Below are positions 12,201 through 22,700 of a stretch of DNA of 64,000 bases, piece after piece. The stretch's first letter is position 1; the number at the start of each line of letters is the position of its first letter. A program made the position numbers and the translations under genes. The stretch is taken from the NCBI RefSeq assembly GCF_014529535.1, contig NW_023504022.1, positions 10,545,910-10,609,909 of the forward strand. The letters run 5' to 3'. Below the pieces are notes generated by a model, which was given only the letters and a program-made list of their open reading frames with translations, searched no databases and had not been told where the DNA came from. The stretch comes from Bradysia coprophila. Taxonomy: Eukaryota; Arthropoda; Insecta; Diptera; Sciaridae.

Positions 12201-15200
12201 GATTCGAATTTACGGAAGTCAAAAGGATGTCGTCCGAAACCCTATATTTGAAGGTAATGAGCGAATTTGTAAAGTTTTGCTTCACTATTCCACTACTCCT
12301 CGATCCTCACTATTTAACTTGCGATATTTTAGTTTTATCGTGACGCAATATATTAGGTAATTCAGCCGGTCTTTGGTCTAAGGCTTTACAGTTTGTCGAT
12401 TTATTTGGTATTTCTTCATTTCTTAGTTCTGAATTTTTCTGAGTATTATCTTTAATATAGAACGAACGTATTTGTTTTATTTTTGAAACAACATTTTCGG
12501 TTGTTTTCTGGAGGATGCTCATTATTAATGCCCACTCTTTAACATATAAGCTTCAATTAATTTTTACTTAAGTCTTTTCTCCGTAACAAAATTCTCCATT
12601 TTAATAACGTTTCAAAATACCGAAAATACCGGTATTCATAAATAATTTTCTGAATTTTATAGTTTTCGGCAACAACGATTTTCTGTTATGGTAACTTTTA
12701 ATTGTCTTCGGGCAATTGCCTAAAATCGATGGTATTTTACGACAATTTTTATGGTAAGGTACACATGCTATCATTTTACTTATGAGTCAATTCGTGACGA
12801 ATACAATGGTTACGGCCAGTGGCGGATTATGCCATGGGCAATTCGGGACTTTGTCCTGGGTGCTGGAAAAATTGGGGCGCTGGAAAAAATTATGAGCAAA
12901 AAAATGACTCTAAAATTACATAGGAAAATTTGAAATCGAAAATATCGCGCCAAATTTAGATCACTCTAGAGAGATTTCGTTATCAATATTTTAATGAAAT
13001 TTAAACTTTTTATAGCCATGGCAGTATGGGCAGTATGTCACCTAAATTTTTACAAATTCTTCCAAGTCTTATTTTTATGTTGTATATTTTGTATTCATAT
13101 ACTCTCAAGTAATATTGACAAAGTCGGGTTTTAAAAAGCCTGGCGCAAAACTTGAGCCCAAAAAATTCACTTTAAAGGTGTTTTGGCTAAAACCATAAAA
13201 ATACAAACTTTTTTCAACAAAAGCAGAAGATCTGTCGATTTTTTTATCATGAACACATACCCTAATATTTTAATACTATCACCAAAAAATACTTTATGTA
13301 CTTCAGTGCTTCCGTACATAAAATCTTGTTGCTAACTCGTGCCTATTTTGCGCATACGATGTGTTGTCAACCTCGGCTTCGCCTCGGACTGACAATTTTC
13401 ACATCTATTGTGCAAAATTTCCATTTACGCAATAGTTAGCAAAATAGCTATTAAGCTATTACAAGTCCGATGAAAGTATGAAAAAAGTTGAAAAATATTT
13501 CCGAATTTCGTTTTGCATGATCATTGTGAAATTCAAAGTGAGCTCTAAAAACATGTGACCTTAAATATTGTCTTGTGAATCAGGAAAAAATGTAACTTTG
13601 TTCGACTTAAAATCTTTACAGTGACCCGAAATTTGGTAAAATTAGAGTTTTTTGAAGCAAGTTAAAAAATCAATACTTCTGAGATAGAAACTCATTTTTT
13701 TATAATTAAGATTGATTAATAATAACTAAATAAGTCTCTTTTTTTGTCGTTTACACAATGTTGATTTTCCCACTTGTCTCAAACATATTTTACTGATATT
13801 TCGAACCAAGGTTTCGACAATAATTCTGATGTAGATCGGTAGTTATGCTGGACTTTTCTTTTTTTCTTGTTATCATCAGTGCAGATTCTGTGACTCTAGT
13901 CCGTACTACCTCCTTTCACTCATGCGAAGAAACTGTCTAACAAAACAGGAAACAAAACACCAAAAAACAGAACAAAATTGGCGCTAGATTTTTATTTGCC
14001 AGGGCAAGCAAATTTCTGGTAACAGAATTAGGTTCTCCCTAAAAAGTTTTTATTTTGATGTGGAATATTATTGTAAGCGCTTTTATATTCTATCATACAT
14101 CAAAATTTTGCTTATTTATCCTTTAATTGTAAAAAGTATTGGTAAAATTTACAGAATTACCAACGATCGTCAACATGCGATCAGCGCGCCATCTTAATTA
14201 TTCACTAGAAGCTGTTACAATTTACATGGAATGTTGACAAACGTTGGTAATTCTGCTAACTTTACCAATACTTTTTACAATTGGAAAACAAATAAGCAAA
14301 ATTTTGATGTATGATAGAATACAGCCAAGGACAGTCAAAAAAGTGCATTTTTATGATTTTCGTGTTTATCGATTTCAACTGTTTTAACAATACAAATTAC
14401 AATGGCAAAACAGCTGAATTCGATGAAACACGTATAGAATAAAAATGCACTTTTTTGACTGTCACAGGCTGTATGAAAACACTGAAAATAATTTTCGACA
14501 TCCAAATCAAATAAAAAAAATTTTAGGAGAGAACCTAACTTTGGGCAATGAATACAGAGAAACATTTTGGTTTCTTTTTTCTTTCGGATAGTTTTAGGCA
14601 GATTTTCTTTTTCGGCGTGATTTTCTTGATGTTTAAGGAATCTGCCATCGCTAGTGAACATTTTCAAACAGATTTTATGAATTTATAAGAAAACAGAAGA
14701 TATTGTGCGATAATTGATGATACTAATTTTATGAGAACCTCGAGTGTCAAATAAAAAGATTGTAAACAGTGATTTGAGAATAGTTAAAGATTTTTCTGAT
14801 TTTGTTTGAAAAAAAAATGGGAAAAGATTTTTTTTTCTTTAAATTTATATTGGGTAGCATGTCCGTATGGTTATAAAATGGGCATAATTGTGAAGTTCAC
14901 TGTATAAGGACTTTTATTATCGTAGCCTATAATTACTGGAACGAATGACTTTGTCACTCAATTCTCTTTGAATTAAGAGTGATATCGCCAAAACTTGAAC
15001 CAATTTTGGTGAAAATGAATACCATGGTTCGGCGATCCGGGCAAGCTACAGCTCGTTTGAATCGTCTTTCAATTCTGAGAAATAGGGATCTTTTACTTTT
15101 TCTGTTAGTTTCCCATTTTCGGAGTGAACACGTGAAAGTAATAGCATGTCAATTGGTCGTGAAAACAGTTTTTCGGTGATAGCTCGAGATAGAAATCTTT

Positions 15201-18200
15201 CTAAAATGTGAAATGTTGTAGGAATATAGGCCTCTGGCAGACCTTCAAAACGAGTATAATCATCGGTAAGTACAGCCACCCGTTCTGGACTTATGACTCA
15301 AAAAATGGTGAATGTTTGGACAGTGCTGCTGGCTTGCAACAGAACTTTTCCGCGGAACTGACTATAGGGTGTTGTAGCTGGACTTACCCTCTTTCGTTCC
15401 ACGTATAATACACCCCAGAAAAATTGTGTTGCGAGCCACAAAGTTAGTCGAAGTAAAATGCCGCTCCAGTAGACCCATATTTTTCAGTGTTTTCAACTTG
15501 TTTTTGGTCTTCAAACAGGCTGGAGAGATGGGAATGAAATAAACTAAATCAAAATTACATGTTTAGCTCGAAATAGTTTTGAACCGAGCGATCATGGGCC
15601 TTGAAGATGTTGCTTTCCTCCTACTTCGTAGTAGGTGGAAAACCTCATTTCTTTAACTTCACAAAATGAACAGAAACTCAATTTTTTGCTACGAATATAG
15701 GTTTATTATCAAGCAAAGATGCGCATCGTTCATTTACAGTCAATAAATGGTCAACCAAGATGTAATTTGTACTTCATAAGAGGTCACAACCGTTCCCAGC
15801 TATGGAAAATGTGTAAAAAATCCAGTTTTTTGACACAAAAAATTGTTTTAAGAATACATAGCTTAAGACCTTAACTAAAAGCAGTTAAAATCTCCACAGA
15901 AAAAAGTATGTTTGTGAAAAAACTGGATTTTTTACACATTTTCCATAGCTGGGAACGGTTGTGACCTCTTGTGAAGTACAAATTACATCTTGGTTGACCA
16001 TTTATTGACTGTAAATGAACGATGCGCACCTCTGCTTTACAATAAGCCCATATTCGGTGAAAGCAATTGAGTTCCTGATATTTTTATGAAGTCAAATAAA
16101 TGATGTTTTCCAGCTACTACGAAGTAGGAGGAAAGCAACATCTTCAAGGCCCATGATCGCTCGGTTCAAAACTATTTCGAGCTAAACATGTAATTTTGAT
16201 TTAGTTTATTTCATTCCCATCTCTCCAGCCTGTTTGAAGACCAAAAACAAGTTGAAAACACTGAAAAATATGGGTCTCCTGGAGCGACATTTTACTTCGA
16301 CTAACTTTGTGGCTCGCAACACAATTTTTCTGGGGTGTATTATACGTGGAACGAAAGAGGGTAAGTCCAGCTACAACACCCTATAGTCAGTTCCGCGGAA
16401 AAGTTCTGTTGCAAGCCAGCAGCACTGTCCAAACATTCACCATTTTTTGAGTCATAAGTCCAGAACGGGTGGCTGTACTTACCGATGATTATACTCGTTT
16501 TGAAGGTCTGCCATAGGCCTATATTCCTACAACATTTCACATTTTAGAAAGATTTCTATCTCGAGCTATCACCGAAAAACTGTTTTCACGACCAATTGAC
16601 ATGCTATTACTTTCACGTGTTCACTCCGAAAATGGGAAACTAACAGAAAAAGTAAAAGATCCCTATTTCTCAGAATTGAAAGACGATTCAAACGAGCTAT
16701 AGCTTGCCCGAATCGCTGAGCCGTTGTTTTGAAATTGGTTCAAGTTTTGGCGATATCGATCTTAAATCAACATTCAACAGTAGTTAATGAACTATGATAT
16801 GAGCTTACTGATGATCGTTTCTGGGACTCTCGGACAAAGATATTTAGAAGCGAAATTCAATATTGAATGATCATTTCTATACAGAGATGGTTATCAAATC
16901 ATTTAGCAATGAATTTAAAATTTAATTAGCAGACGAATCCTACATGGAAATGAAGCTGTATCCGCGGATATATGGTACGATACGTACCGGTTAGTTTTGT
17001 TTGTAAGTTTTTAGCTATAAAAGAGTATCAGAATAATCGGAGTGTCCCAACACTGACGAAAAAGTTTTCAGATTATTACCTGTGACAGATAATCTCTCCC
17101 CAGGTAATGTAATTTCTCATACAAAAACAGCATTACCTGACACAGGTAATGTGATTTTTATATGAAAAATTACATTACCTGGGGACAGAACTGTCAACGT
17201 TTTTCTCAGTGTAATTAAGACGATGACTTGTGGGGCTGTGGATGATTTGTAAGTCATGCGAATTCCTACTTTATGAAAAAACTAGGACAATTTCATTACC
17301 ATCGAGAACTCACCTCTCAACGCCTCTCAATAGGTTGCAAAAATCGAGAAATAGCAGATTCGCATAAGTACCTTCGATTCCAGTAAATTACCTTCGAGGA
17401 AATTATTGTTGTAAAAAAAATTAATTCTATGGAAATCGTTACTGTTCAGACAATCGACATTTCACCGTTTCTAGAAGATAGACAAAGTGATGAAATATCT
17501 CCCGTTTCAATACCCTGCAAGAACCAGAGTCAGGTGGATGGCTTCACGTTATTCCATCAAGCAACATTGGTACGGCGATGAACGATCAAGACATTTGAGT
17601 TTGTGTTGCTCGGTGTCTCGGCGTTAATCGTGAACACAGCCATTATACGAAAATCAAAGAGTCAAGTTTAGCCTTTGAGACATTAGGCCACTTGTGCAAG
17701 GATTCAGTCGGAAAAATGTTAATTGAAGAAACCGTTGAAATCCGGGCAAAACAATATTTGTACAGCCGATTATCTTTATTGAATAACAAGGCAACGATGA
17801 AATTTTTAAGTTATAAATATTCGAACGTAAACCCCATGATCAAAATAGACTTTGGAAGAAGAAAGACAAACCCCATGATCAAAATAGACTTTGGAAGAAG
17901 AAAGACAAATCGATGTATAAACTGCTGATCATCTGTTATTGACAATAGACGCTAATTATGAATAATGATCGCGAACTGGGTTTGTCTTATTATAGCATAT
18001 CGTATTGCAAATCATTTACATGAGGCAATATGAGTATTTATCCAGCCCTGTCAAACGAAACTCACGGTGGAACTTATACTTGAACTATAATTCCCCACCT
18101 CACAAATTTAATGAGCTAGTTCAATTTGTCAAAATTTGTGTTTCCACCCGCCTTTGCAAGTGTCTTAACCTGGTCAGAACCTTGCAAAGATAAGTGTTGA

Positions 18201-19473
18201 GTTGCTATGTCGAAATGTCTGTCAAGACTAATGAAGTAAAAGATTCTGCATCAAACGTATGAAAACTTTTTGAAAAAAAGAGTAACAGACCAAGGGTACC
18301 GGTTGAAAAAGGTTAATAACTTCAATGTTTAGTTCACGAAACACTAAAATTCTTTGCTACAGACAATGCAATGCTACACTCACCTGAAACATATCCCAAT
18401 TTTCTCCGGTTTTTTGATTGCGAAGTTCGCTTTCTCGTTCAATTGTCGCCCTTAAGCTCTGAATGACCCCGTTCAATGCATCTGACTCAGCTTGCAAAGC
18501 CACCAATTCGGCTTTCCTTGCCACTCTTTCTTTTTCTTCACGCTTCAAATTGGAAATTGTGAAGGCGGAAAATTCAGCAGGCTAAAATGAGTTTCGTTAG
18601 CAAAAAAAACTCTCCCGTTCGCACACACTGAATCACAGCTTACGTGTGACTCTTGAAATTCCGGTAATGCGTCATTCAGTTTCTTTATGCCGTTGATCAA
18701 CCAACTGTCATACTTTTTCAAACGATCCAAAGTCTTCTTCGATTCGTTGATTCCACGGAAGTGCTTAACCGCAGAATTTGTTTGCATTTTCAAACCGGTG
18801 ATGGTACTCATCAAATCTGTCGATACAAAGTACTATTTCTGACACAGGTTCATTATATAAGCAGCAATACAACACTTACCGAGTGGTCGTGTTGCTAGCA
18901 TACTGCAAAGGACGTTTGAACTGTCACAGAACAGCATCTGCTTGCTCATATCGAAGTCAATCATTTTTAACTCGGCGTGATACACATCTTCGTCAACGGA
19001 CATACTATTGTACACAAACTCTTGTTTGTTTTGGTTCAATAGCTTTCGTTGAAAGATGTAATCCTTCTCGTTGTGTTTCAAGGTGAGCTCTACTACCGTA
19101 GTAAGGCCAGCAGCCATTTTGAGATCATCATAATGAGTAAGTGAAAGTTGTTCCATTGAAGCACCTAGTCCAAAGAAGATCGCCTTGGCGACACTTTTTT
19201 TAACTGAAATAACAAAAACTCTGCTTAGAAAGCACATGTTTTGTTATCGACGGCGGTGGCACAATGCGTTTACTTCGTTTGGTGACGACACCATTTTTTT
19301 CGTGCCCTTTGTTCGATTTTCGTACATTTACAGAAATCTCTTCAAAAACTTAAAAAAAACTTACATCCTACGAACAGTCCAGCTAGAACGTTTTGTTGAT
19401 CAAATTCTTTGAAAGTAGCTGTCTTTCCGATGTTAATAAAATTGGTTATTTTGACCCCTGTGATGTGTGCCAT
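6300..19473 (-). CDS. SMC1-like protein with degenerate ATPase head motifs and heptad-repeat tail
   Basis: Exons (minus strand): 19473-19365, 19203-18880, 18816-18644, 18581-18384, 11256-11041, 10976-10200, 9343-9167, 9095-8870, 8814-8672, 7660-7449, 7381-7300, 7217-6699, 6635-6300. All junctions are GT-AG and the frame is open for 1163 codons; SMC1 proteins are about 1230. Residues 1-145 follow the SMC1 N-terminal head (MAHITGVKITNFINIGKTA, then AIFFGLGAS). Residues about 170-460 are coil. Residues about 468-620 follow the hinge (KGFLLHGTFRAID, SSVIVLFKD, VTFLVLSEL, and VASVDGRF matching SMC1 VALDGTLF). Residues about 940-1080 follow the C-head (LLFAAL, KAPFAF, LTKVIRHDSTKY matching SMC1 ISKVLTFDLTKY). 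Walker A reads GLFVGFKKS (32-40), the signature LSKAD (977-981), and Walker B FIDLEQ (1003-1008) with the catalytic Glu replaced by Leu. Residues 1082-1158 are 11 VDQRDG[T/S/Y] heptads (one has E for G). Family knowledge: SMC1 pairs with SMC3 in cohesin. Inference: a non-catalytic paralog. The splice model is by eye. Confidence 0.85.
6318..6548. repeat. 21-bp minisatellite inside the last exon of the SMC1-like gene
   Basis: Eleven head-to-tail 21-bp units (top strand ggttccatcacgttggtcga plus c) differ by one or two substitutions. The unit length is a multiple of three, so every frame stays open; on the minus strand of the gene it encodes VDQRDG plus T/S/Y. Variation is concentrated in the last codon of each unit. 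Confidence 0.95.
7890..8210. repeat. Dispersed repeat related to the 15-kb foldback element
   Basis: The block from about 7990 ('gacatgtcagagggtac', 'aaacagtttttcggcaataac', 'gttatgactaaaaatatagtg', 'aatgtttggagagt') matches, with many changes, one arm of the foldback element at 14973-16765. It lies in an intron of the SMC1-like gene, between the exons ending at 8672 and starting at 7660. Confidence 0.6.
9370..10075. mobile_element. Inverted-repeat element in an intron of the SMC1-like gene
   Basis: The block around 9644 (agaaatttctccagttacac) recurs reverse-complemented ending near 9914 (gctggagaaatttct), with matching inner sequence (gtgtcattagaaaggtaatt). Outer parts contain 'gttacacgagccgtac'-type phrases and 'ggaaaatgcgt(a)c...ttcggt' flanks that recur at 11.3-11.7 kb and 60.6-60.9 kb. 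It has no coding potential. Confidence 0.65.
11320..11730. mobile_element. Second copy of the element seen at 9.4-10.1 kb
   Basis: It contains 'aatttctccagttacacgag', 'ggggtgtcattagaaaggta', then an inverted partner 'acggctcgtgtaaatgcaga', and ends with 'ggaaaatgcctccgatttcg'. It sits just inside the 7.1-kb intron of the SMC1-like gene. Confidence 0.6.
11731..14085. other. Intron sequence, no exon recognised
   Basis: Part of the 7.1-kb intron between the SMC1-like exons ending at 18384 and starting at 11256. It is AT-rich with scattered short open frames on both strands (for example near 12.3 and 12.8 kb) that show no family resemblance. A small hairpin (cctcggcttcgcctcgg) sits near 13.37 kb; a similar phrase occurs near 45.45 kb. 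Confidence 0.5.
14086..14321. mobile_element. Inverted-repeat MITE
   Basis: The left end tattctatcatacatcaaaa is the exact complement of the right end ttttgatgtatgatagaata. The arms continue inward (gcttattt, tgtaaaaagtattggtaaa) for about 90 bases with few mismatches. Confidence 0.8.
14330..14463. mobile_element. Short inverted-repeat element adjoining the previous MITE
   Basis: The left end gacagtcaaaaaagtgcatt is the reverse complement of the right end aatgcacttttttgactgtc. It begins a few bases after the 14086-14321 element, so the two insertions are side by side or nested. Confidence 0.75.
14973..16765. mobile_element. 1.8-kb foldback element flanked by TTAA
   Basis: Two arms of about 850 bases, near-identical and inverted, surround a loop of about 85 bases near 15.87 kb. 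The same 66-codon open frame occurs once in each arm (15208-15408 + and 16340-16540 minus), a by-product of the palindrome. The ends read TTAAgagtgatatcgcc on the left and ggcgatatcgatcTTAA on the right, giving TTAA at both boundaries as with TTAA-targeting transposons. No transposase is encoded. Confidence 0.9.
17049..17212. mobile_element. Short MITE with nested inverted repeats
   Basis: Outer ends cactgacgaaaaagtt and aacgtttttctcagtg are inverted. Inner blocks tccccaggtaatgtaattt and aaattacattacctgggga (17097-17185) are perfect complements. Confidence 0.75.
17829..17912. repeat. Tandem duplication of about 41 bp
   Basis: The block beginning 'aaccccatgatcaaaataga' and ending 'ggaagaagaaagacaaa' occurs twice in direct succession without visible change, so it is probably a recent duplication. 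Confidence 0.85.
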
Positions 19474-20051
19474 GTTGAGCAATTTACACAGAATATGTGC
19501 TGAGACAACGGATACACTTTACAAAATTACCTGTTTAGCAAAAAATCACAATAGAAAATGTCGACAGAAAAAAAAATTAGCAAACAATGGATGCATTTCT
19601 TCTCTCACTCTCCGCGAATGTCGCTTCTGGCGAGAAACTTTTAGTATGCGTGCGATTTAACAAATAGGCTTGTGGTAGCTGCAAATGACGGGATCGATCC
19701 GGGTTCGTATTTGTAAGATTTGTTTTGCGGCGCAATACGGAAGTAGATCGAGATGGAAAATCTACTCGGGGTCTGCTGACATGTCATAATAATACATAAT
19801 AATAGATAAGAATCTGGCAACGGACCCTAGATGTAAGTATAGGTCGCCATCTCTCTTACTTAAACACTCTATACAGATACAGAATTTAAAGTAGTCAATT
19901 AAATATTTCTGCAACGGTGCTGCGAAAAGTGAACTTTTTCATACCGTAATGTGGTTCTTCTTTTCACTTGTTGCGAACTCTTTTCGCAACTAGTTGCGAA
20001 ATACTTGCGAAAACTCTTTTCGCAACTAGTGGCGAAATAGTTATTTATGAC
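19474..20051. other. 5' flank of the SMC1-like gene
   Basis: No gene recognised. A short direct repeat of 'cttttcgcaactagt(t/g)gcgaaata' lies at about 19975-20040, next to the hairpin MITE. Confidence 0.45.
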
Positions 20052-20240
20052 CAATGAAAGTAGATAAGTAGCAGTCCATATAAGTCGGAGCACATACGGA
20101 TTTGCATGGCGCCACCTCAAACGAACTCATTTCGAGTGGAAATTTGCACTAGAAATGAGTTCGTTTGAGGTGGCGCCATGCAAATCCGCATGTGCTCCGG
20201 CTATGAACGTTTGGCCATACCTATCTATTTACTTTCATTG
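20052..20240. mobile_element. Hairpin MITE
   Basis: The outer ends caatgaaagtagata and tatctatttactttcattg are inverted. A long inner block (tttgcatggcgccacctcaa and its complement ttgaggtggcgccatgcaaa) surrounds a loop of about 20 bases. Confidence 0.8.
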
Positions 20241-20639
20241 ATTTATGACAACGAGTGCGAAGTACTTTATTAGGCTCAAGATGTGTAATTATGACACGAG
20301 GCCGCAGGCAACTTTGTACTTTGAGATTCATACAACGTTTAATACCACAAAGCCATCTAAAGTTTGCTAATTTTACATATTATGATGCTGAGTTGCATAA
20401 TAGTTATTTATCTACCAAGGTAGGTATGAAGTTATTTTTTCGTTGTGTGCGAGAAAATACCGGCATATCTACCGAGGTAGATACAACGTTTTTCGCAATT
20501 TCGGGTCATAATCACCTTTCCAATGCAAAACATGTCCTACATTTTGTACCAAAATTCTTGTGTATACAGAAATTCATTTGAACGATCAAGAAGGCTGTAT
20601 TTTAATACACATTGCAATGTGATGTTAAGAGACGCGTTG

Positions 20640-20885
20640 AATGAGTAGTTGGATATCACGAATGATAGTTGGCTATCACGAATGATAATTGGCTATCACG
20701 AATGATAGTTGGCTATCACGAATGATAGTTGGCTATCACGAATGATAGTTGGCTATCACGAATGATAGTCAGCTCTCACGAATGATAGTCAGCTCTAACG
20801 AATGATGATAGTCAGCTCTAACGAATGATAGTAAGCTATCACGAATGATAGTCAGCTATCACGAATGATAGTCAGCTGTCTCGAA
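20640..20885. repeat. 20-bp tandem repeat
   Basis: About 12 units of 'atcacgaatgatagttggct' and variants. Units on the right carry 'gtcagct' instead of 'gttggct', and one unit has a duplicated 'gat'. Confidence 0.9.
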
Positions 20886-21182
20886 TTCACACGAGTTTAA
20901 ATTTTATTGAAAACATACGTCATTTTTTACCGGGGCATTTTATATATAAAGTTTTGAAGATTTTCAGTGAAACTAAACAGAATTAAATCATTAATGAGAG
21001 ATTTATTAGACCGTTCTAGTAGTTCTTCTTCTAAATGCGTTTTTGTGGCCATCAACATACAAAATTACATTTCATTGAAATAAATCAATAAATCTTTGCC
21101 AATAAAAATACTATTGAGAAGCTCAGACAAACAGTCAAGGGATCTGACCCACCCAACATGTGGGACCTAGTTATTAGTACTT

Positions 21183-21241
21183 TATTTCATATGGAGTGGG
21201 ATCCTGGAGCGACAGCGAGAATCCCACTACATATGAAATAC
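21183..21241. repeat. Short imperfect palindrome
   Basis: The blocks 'tatttcatatggagtgggat' and 'atcccactacatatgaaata' face each other around about 20 bases. This could be a small structured RNA or a mobile-element remnant. No function is assigned. Confidence 0.6.
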
Positions 21242-21355
21242 AATGCTTTATTGCATAAGAGAAAACAAGACAACAACATGAATGACAGCTAACAAGTAAT
21301 TTCTGATTTAGAACTCTAGTGAAGTAATTTTCTGTCACAACATCACTCGACTTTT

Positions 21356-21570
21356 TCACTGCTATTATTTACCCTAGGTAGATAACAGTAGATTATTCAC
21401 CTCTGTCCATATGTTTATTTAGTCACTTGGGGAGTTATTGCATGAGCCGAAGGCGAATGGTATAACCCCAAGTGTCTAAATAAACATTCGGACAGAGGTG
21501 AATACGCTATTTTATCTACCGACCGCGAAATAATAGCACTTTTTCACTGCTATTATTTCACCTAGGTAGA
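21356..21570. mobile_element. Inverted-repeat element with one extra end
   Basis: Left: cactgctattattta, then attcacctctgtcc and cacttgggg. Right: ccccaagtg, ggacagaggtgaat, then aaataatagcac. A third copy of the end (cactgctattatttcacctaggtagata) follows directly, suggesting two overlapping insertions. Confidence 0.65.
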
Positions 21571-21788
21571 TAAAATAAATTAAAATAATAAAGTAACATA
21601 ACTTTTACAAGAGTTTACCGCCCATTTTTGTCGCTTTCGATAACAGATAACAAATCATGAAACTTCTTCACTGAAAATTAGTGCAACTTCAAGTTTCGAA
21701 ATGTCAGTAACTGTCAAAACACACATAGATACTTTATCGGAGGTTTGTTTTTCCTTCAGCTGAAAAATTTCGTAAAAATTGTATCGAA

Positions 21789-22306
21789 ATGGCTGGTCGT
21801 GAGGCTGTAAAAAGGAGTCTTCAGCAAGTTCGCCCTATTCTGTCTGTAGATCAAAACGAGGCACGCCGAAGAGTTCTCAATTTATACAAGGCATGGTACC
21901 GTCAAATCCCCTACATTGGTAAGTTAATTGCGTTTTCAAAATTCCCTTTCCGATTTGTTATGTCATCGAAAGCAGCAGCAAAACTCTTGGCTCAATATTG
22001 TTTTTGTTTTCGGATTTATTTTTGAACTAAAATTGGGATCGTTTTCTCTCATCTTTTGCAGTTATGGATTATGACATCCCGAAAAATATCGATCAGTGCC
22101 GTGCAAAATTACGTCAAGAATTTCTGAAACACAAGAATGTCACCGACATCCGTGTTTCGGATATGCTGGTGATCAAAGGCCAAATGGAACTGAAAGAAAC
22201 TGTCGAAATTTGGAAGCAAAAGGGGCACATTATGAGATTTTGGAACGAGTCCGAAGAGCCCAAGCCGACAGACTTTTTGTCAAAGTTTATTGCCGGCCAT
22301 AATTAG
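21789..22306 (+). CDS. NDUFA6: NADH dehydrogenase 1 alpha subcomplex subunit 6 (B14, LYR family)
   Basis: Exons 21789-21918 and 22062-22306 are joined by a 143-bp GT-AG intron (donor GTAAGT, acceptor TTTTGCAG). They encode 124 residues, the usual length. The protein is the accessory subunit of mitochondrial complex I that sits with an acyl-carrier protein at the matrix arm. Residues 30-43 carry the LYR-motif region as LNLYKAWYRQIPYI; Lys in place of Arg in 'LYR' is, as I recall, normal for insect B14. The conserved DIRVSDMLVIKGQMEL, WKQKGHIMRFW and PTDFLSKFI blocks follow in order. An AATAAA at 22358-22363 is the likely polyadenylation signal. The gene stands alone between repeat-rich spacers and is divergent from the SMC1-like gene to its left. 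Confidence 0.96.
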
Positions 22307-22420
22307 ACCAAATTGTGAATGAAGTTCTGTAGAGACCGTAATAATGTTCAAGATTTGAATAAAATTCGAATGTAAATACAGGTCAGTGTTGCGCATCCTT
22401 TTCATTTTAGACAGTGATAT

Positions 22421-22700
22421 CGCGATAGCCATTTCGATGACAAGGGATTTCTATTTTCGGTGTCAAGGTCAAAAAAGATGCCAGAGGGTCGTGTAAACAG
22501 TGTTTTTTTGGCAAAAACCCGGCGTAGTAAAGTTTTTAATTAAAATGTTGTGTGAATATCGTTAACTAAAAGACCGACAATTGGAGTCCATACTACTCCC
22601 ACTATTGAATAGTATTCACAGTTGCCAATGTCTTTCGCGGAACTGACTAATGACTGTTACAGTTGAACTCTCACACTGACATTGCATGTAAACTGAACGC
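22421..22700. repeat. Decayed relative of the 15-kb foldback element
   Basis: It starts with 'agtgatatcgcgatagcc' and continues with 'agatgccagagggtcgtg', 'aacagtgtttttttggcaaa', 'ttcgcggaactgact'. These phrases occur in the same order in the arms of 14973-16765. Only one arm is present. Confidence 0.6.

Noticed and set aside
15208-16540. Identical 66-codon frames in opposite orientation
   Set aside because: They exist only because the foldback arms are mirror copies. There is no domain and no start context.
6300-19473. Calling the SMC-like gene SMC3 instead of SMC1
   Set aside because: At first the head region could be lined up with SMC3. The hinge end (VASVDG), the spacing after the Walker A helix (FFGLGASMEQLSL) and the C-terminal TKVIRHDSTKY fit SMC1 better.
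6642-20885. CRISPR-like interpretation of the short tandem arrays
   Set aside because: Units are directly adjacent without spacers and the genome is eukaryotic, so these are minisatellites.
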